Of a stretch of DNA of 64,000 nt, positions 61,484-64,000 are shown in pieces (positions within the stretch are counted from its first letter, which is position 1; every line of letters begins with the position of its first letter). Below the pieces are notes generated by a model. It was not told the origin of the DNA and did no database searches. It saw only the letters and a program-made list of their open reading frames with translations. This DNA is from Loktanella sp. D2R18 (lineage in GTDB: Bacteria > Pseudomonadota > Alphaproteobacteria > Rhodobacterales > Rhodobacteraceae): positions 159,815 through 223,814 of the forward strand of contig NZ_QOCG01000032.1 in the NCBI RefSeq assembly GCF_003318235.1. The letters are read 5' to 3'. The translations under genes and the position numbers were made by a program.

Positions 61484-63070
61484 TTACGGGGTTTTGAAGT
61501 CGATCAGATACGGCTGACGTAAGGCATGTGCGCGTTTGATGGCAGGGACTAAATCCGCAATATCGGTGATGGATTCTGCACCCATGCCATAAGCAGAAGC
61601 CAATGTCACAAAATCTGGCGGAGTTGGGGTGACACCAATGGGCGCGACATCCGCGCTGACCATATAGCTTTCGATTTCTTGATAGCCGCCATTGTTCCAA
61701 ACAAGGAAAATGACTGGTGTTTTTTCATCCATTGCAGTGCCAAGCTCAGATAGGCAAAACTGGAACCCACCATCGCCCGTGATGCAAACGACTTGGGCAT
61801 CAGGTTGCGCAAGGCTGGCACCAATGGCCGCAGGTGGGCCATAGCCAAGCGACCCATAGCCGACGGACGAATTGAACCATCCACGCGGTTTGGCAATATC
61901 GGCATAGCAGTTCCCAGCGTACACCAGCTGCGTTGAATCCCCAATAAGCAAGCAACCGGGCAATGCGTCACCGATGGTTTTGATCAAAGCGACACCATCT
62001 TGATACGCGGGCCCAAGGCAGGCGAGCGCAGCAGAGCGGGTTGTTTTAGCGCGTGTTGCACCGTCACAATTCAGCTGTTCGTCAATCTCTGCTAAGATAG
62101 CGATTAAAGCCTCAGAGGCATCGCTGACCACTGTCATATCTGGCAAGGTCCCACGGGTGGCTTGTAACGCATCCACATCGATACGGATCAGCTGCTTCAG
62201 TGCGGGAAAACCGCCATCGTAGTTCATGTCATAATCGGTTGGTCCAAACTGCGTGCCAATGGCTAAAACCACATCAGCATCCGCCAGCATTTCCCGCACA
62301 GGTGCCAAACTTGGGCTTGCGGGAACCTCCAGCGGGTGGCCGCCAAGAATGCCACGTGCATTGATGGTTGTGACAACAGGCGCATCCAATTGTTCTGCAA
62401 GTGTTTGAACCGACGATTCTGCTGCGATGGCGCCACCACCAACCAAAAGTATGGGCCGCTTTGCCTTTTTTAAGATGTCGGTGGCGCGCGCAATATCCTC
62501 TGGCAGCGGAAGACGTCGCTGCGTCTGTACGACCCTTGGTTTCGGGACCGCGACTATTTTTGACATCACGTCCAACGGGATTTCAATATGCACGGGGCCA
62601 GGACGTCCGGCTGTCATTGCGGCAAATGCGCGATCCAAAACGGGCTCTAGATCGCTCCCCGAATGAACGGTCTGGGTAAATAGCGCGATGCTGCGCATCA
62701 TGCCGACTTGGTCCGGCAATTCGTGCAAATGCCCGATTTCATGCCCGTGCGTTTTTACAGGGTTCACGCCCGAAATGATCAACATCGGGATCGAATCTGC
62801 GCGCGCCTGCGCCATTGCAGAAATCGCATTGGTCAAACCCGGCCCCGTAATCAGTAAACACACACCCGGTTTGCCCGAAGCGCGCGCATAGCCGTCGGCC
62901 ATGAATCCAGCGCTTAATTCGTGGCGCGGTGTAATATGTCTGATACTGGACCGTTCAAGACTGCGGTACATTTCCACAGTGTGTACACCGGGGATGCCGA
63001 ATATCGTGTCGACACCGCGCCGTTCAAGCAGATCCACAAGAACCTCGCCGACTGTTTTTTTCTGGGTCAT
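61484..63070 (-). CDS. aruI: ThDP-dependent decarboxylase, likely 5-guanidino-2-oxopentanoate (AruI-like)
   Basis: A 528-aa acetolactate-synthase-like ThDP enzyme. The catalytic Glu is in ITPRHELSAGFMADGYARAS. The central FAD/ThDP fold domain has RPILLVGGGAIAAESSV, and the ThDP/Mg site is ITGDGGFQFCLSELGT followed by NNGGYQEIE. The family covers acetolactate synthase and 2-ketoarginine decarboxylase; the aminotransferase neighbour and TetR control favour AruI. The ATG at 63070 is preferred over 63133, because the extra 21 residues precede the conserved start and would cover the operator. Confidence 0.65.
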   Translation of the reverse strand: MTQKKTVGEVLVDLLERRGVDTIFGIPGVHTVEMYRSLERSSIRHITPRHELSAGFMADGYARASGKPGVCLLITGPGLTNAISAMAQARADSIPMLIISGVNPVKTHGHEIGHLHELPDQVGMMRSIALFTQTVHSGSDLEPVLDRAFAAMTAGRPGPVHIEIPLDVMSKIVAVPKPRVVQTQRRLPLPEDIARATDILKKAKRPILLVGGGAIAAESSVQTLAEQLDAPVVTTINARGILGGHPLEVPASPSLAPVREMLADADVVLAIGTQFGPTDYDMNYDGGFPALKQLIRIDVDALQATRGTLPDMTVVSDASEALIAILAEIDEQLNCDGATRAKTTRSAALACLGPAYQDGVALIKTIGDALPGCLLIGDSTQLVYAGNCYADIAKPRGWFNSSVGYGSLGYGPPAAIGASLAQPDAQVVCITGDGGFQFCLSELGTAMDEKTPVIFLVWNNGGYQEIESYMVSADVAPIGVTPTPPDFVTLASAYGMGAESITDIADLVPAIKRAHALRQPYLIDFKTP

Positions 63071-63104
63071 GTTAGGCTGACATTTCTGTGAGAATTTTGA
63101 TTTT

Positions 63105-63122
63105 GCTATACGTGTGTATAAC
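63105..63122. promoter_or_regulatory. Palindromic operator candidate before the decarboxylase
   Basis: GCTATACGTGTGTATAAC contains the perfect inverted repeat TATAC-N4-GTATA. It is 35 bases before the decarboxylase start and after the TetR gene, a suitable place for the TetR-family repressor encoded next door. Confidence 0.6.
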
Positions 63123-63220
63123 AACAAGTTCAAGAGCTGTCACGTCCACAAGACAAAGCTGACGATGAAAAACCGGGCCTTTGAAATTAGCCGGACAAAA
63201 AGCGAAGTGCGATAGGCGGC

Positions 63221-63868
63221 CTAACCCGCGATGGCAGATTGTAAATCCAGGTCCAGCAGCACACCAATGTCGCGCAAGCCAATATTGGCGATCTCATTCG
63301 GTGCGAACTTTGAATGCAGCGCGGCACCTTCAATCCACAAACCGTCAATCATCGCATTGCAACTGATTGCCAATTCGCGGCACACATCAGGATCAGGTAG
63401 ACGGCCCACCTCTTTCCAAGCCTCAGCGATCTGCACTGCAAGCCCATCGCAAAACTGAAGATAGGTCCGTTCATGCGTCTCTCGGATATATGCTTCTTTC
63501 CGGAGTTTACCCAAGAATGACGCCCATAGCGTCAGATTGCGTTCGCTCATCACCGGCGCGGTCAAACTCGCCTGTACCGTAGTTGCCAAATGGCAAACAG
63601 CGGTTGCATTCTTGGGCAATTCCGGGTGCAAAGACAGTTCGGTCATCTGCGACATATGATAGGCATACGCCGCATTTAGTAACTGGTCCTTTGTCGTGAA
63701 ATGATGCCTCACAAGACCTTGGGTGACATTTGCCCGTTTGGTAATTTCACGGACCGTCGCGCCGTTAAAGCCAAGGTCACCGATCACATCTAACGTTGCT
63801 TCTATCAGCGACTGCCTGCGCGCATCTGCAGTTTCCCTTTGAAAAACGCGGCGTTCCTTCTGCACCAT
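63221..63868 (-). CDS. TetR-family regulator (BetI-like C-terminus)
   Basis: A 215-aa regulator. The TetR HTH lies at about 18-65 (RRQSLIEATLDVIGDLGFNG, ATVREITKRANVTQGLVRHH, FTTKDQLL). The ligand domain resembles the BetI type (ISCNAMIDGLWIEGAALHSK). It is transcribed with the decarboxylase-aminotransferase pair and probably controls it. ATG 63868 is preferred for GAGG six bases upstream; 63901 would add eleven residues. Confidence 0.85.
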   Translation of the reverse strand: MVQKERRVFQRETADARRQSLIEATLDVIGDLGFNGATVREITKRANVTQGLVRHHFTTKDQLLNAAYAYHMSQMTELSLHPELPKNATAVCHLATTVQASLTAPVMSERNLTLWASFLGKLRKEAYIRETHERTYLQFCDGLAVQIAEAWKEVGRLPDPDVCRELAISCNAMIDGLWIEGAALHSKFAPNEIANIGLRDIGVLLDLDLQSAIAG

Positions 63869-64000
63869 CTGTAACCTCGCCAGCCTAATAGGCGGCCCCA
63901 AATACGTCAGGGGCCAATCATCTTATCTTAACATATGCCCGCGGGTTGGCGAGGGCCACGAACGCAATTCAACTATCTGCCATTTCCATGATGGCATATG

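Noticed and set aside
1..64000. CRISPR arrays, CRISPR-guided transposition and tRNA attachment sites
   Set aside because: The Tn7-like operon prompted a look for repeat-spacer arrays, Cas genes and tRNA genes. None was seen by eye on either strand.

Overview
The window looks like chromosomal DNA from a marine alphaproteobacterium of the Rhodobacterales (Roseobacter group). This is a judgement from gene families and order, not from a database match. The clues are an Imp-type T6SS with ImpD/ImpE-like genes, an alphaproteobacterial znuA | zur-znuC-znuB locus, a NaChBac-type sodium channel, AcnB, a recombinase-ParB-ParB cassette, and IS6, IS3 and integrase remnants.

Positions 1-12.5 kb are accessory DNA. 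A partial kptA runs off the left edge. It is followed by a small Nlp/Ner-type regulator and a Tn7-like transposition operon (tnsA variant, an 87-aa protein, tnsB, tnsC, tniQ) with a FitAB/VapBC-like toxin-antitoxin pair behind it. On the minus strand lies a three-gene cassette of a large serine recombinase and two ParB/RepB-like proteins, then two small HTH proteins and an IS3 fragment. Positions 12.7-17.3 kb hold a secreted lipoprotein, a BTAD-type regulator fused to an alpha/beta hydrolase, IS debris, a voltage-gated sodium channel and a membrane-anchored M15 peptidase.

Positions 17.4-52 kb hold a complete T6SS, with all 13 core Tss proteins plus TagF, TagH/Fha, TagJ, PpkA and PppA. The first gene block opens with ECF sigma factor, anti-sigma, subtilase, pseudo-caspase with a peptidoglycan-binding domain, haem-domain (DUF3365/HAMP) sensor and Ser/Thr kinase. 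It continues tssA-tssB-tssC-hcp-tagJ-tssE-tssF-tssG-tssH. A free-standing lysine-rich gene with its own terminator follows. The second block starts with a 917-aa fusion (TssB, acidic linker, second TssB-like part, TssC-like part). It runs on through a small protein, vgrG, a 200-aa protein, PAAR, tagH, tssJ, tssK, tssL, tssM, tagF, pppA and a 350-aa protein with Cys-rich ends.

The main new observation is regulatory. The motif TGAACC-N15-GGCACT lies upstream of the ECF sigma gene, upstream of a second, nearly identical sigma gene at the far end of the cluster, and upstream of the sheath-fusion operon. Looser versions precede the M15 peptidase and the lipoprotein. This suggests one envelope-responsive ECF sigma directly drives both T6SS blocks and some envelope genes. 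The second sigma copy has lost its anti-sigma gene: only its first codons remain, next to an IS6 remnant. An integrase fragment marks a likely old island edge.

Positions 54-64 kb are ordinary core genes: zinc uptake (znuA divergent from zur-znuC-znuB, with Zur-box-like sites between), acnB, and a TetR-controlled pair encoding an aminotransferase and a ThDP decarboxylase that resembles the arginine transaminase (AruH/AruI) pathway. No tRNA, rRNA, CRISPR array or riboswitch was recognised.
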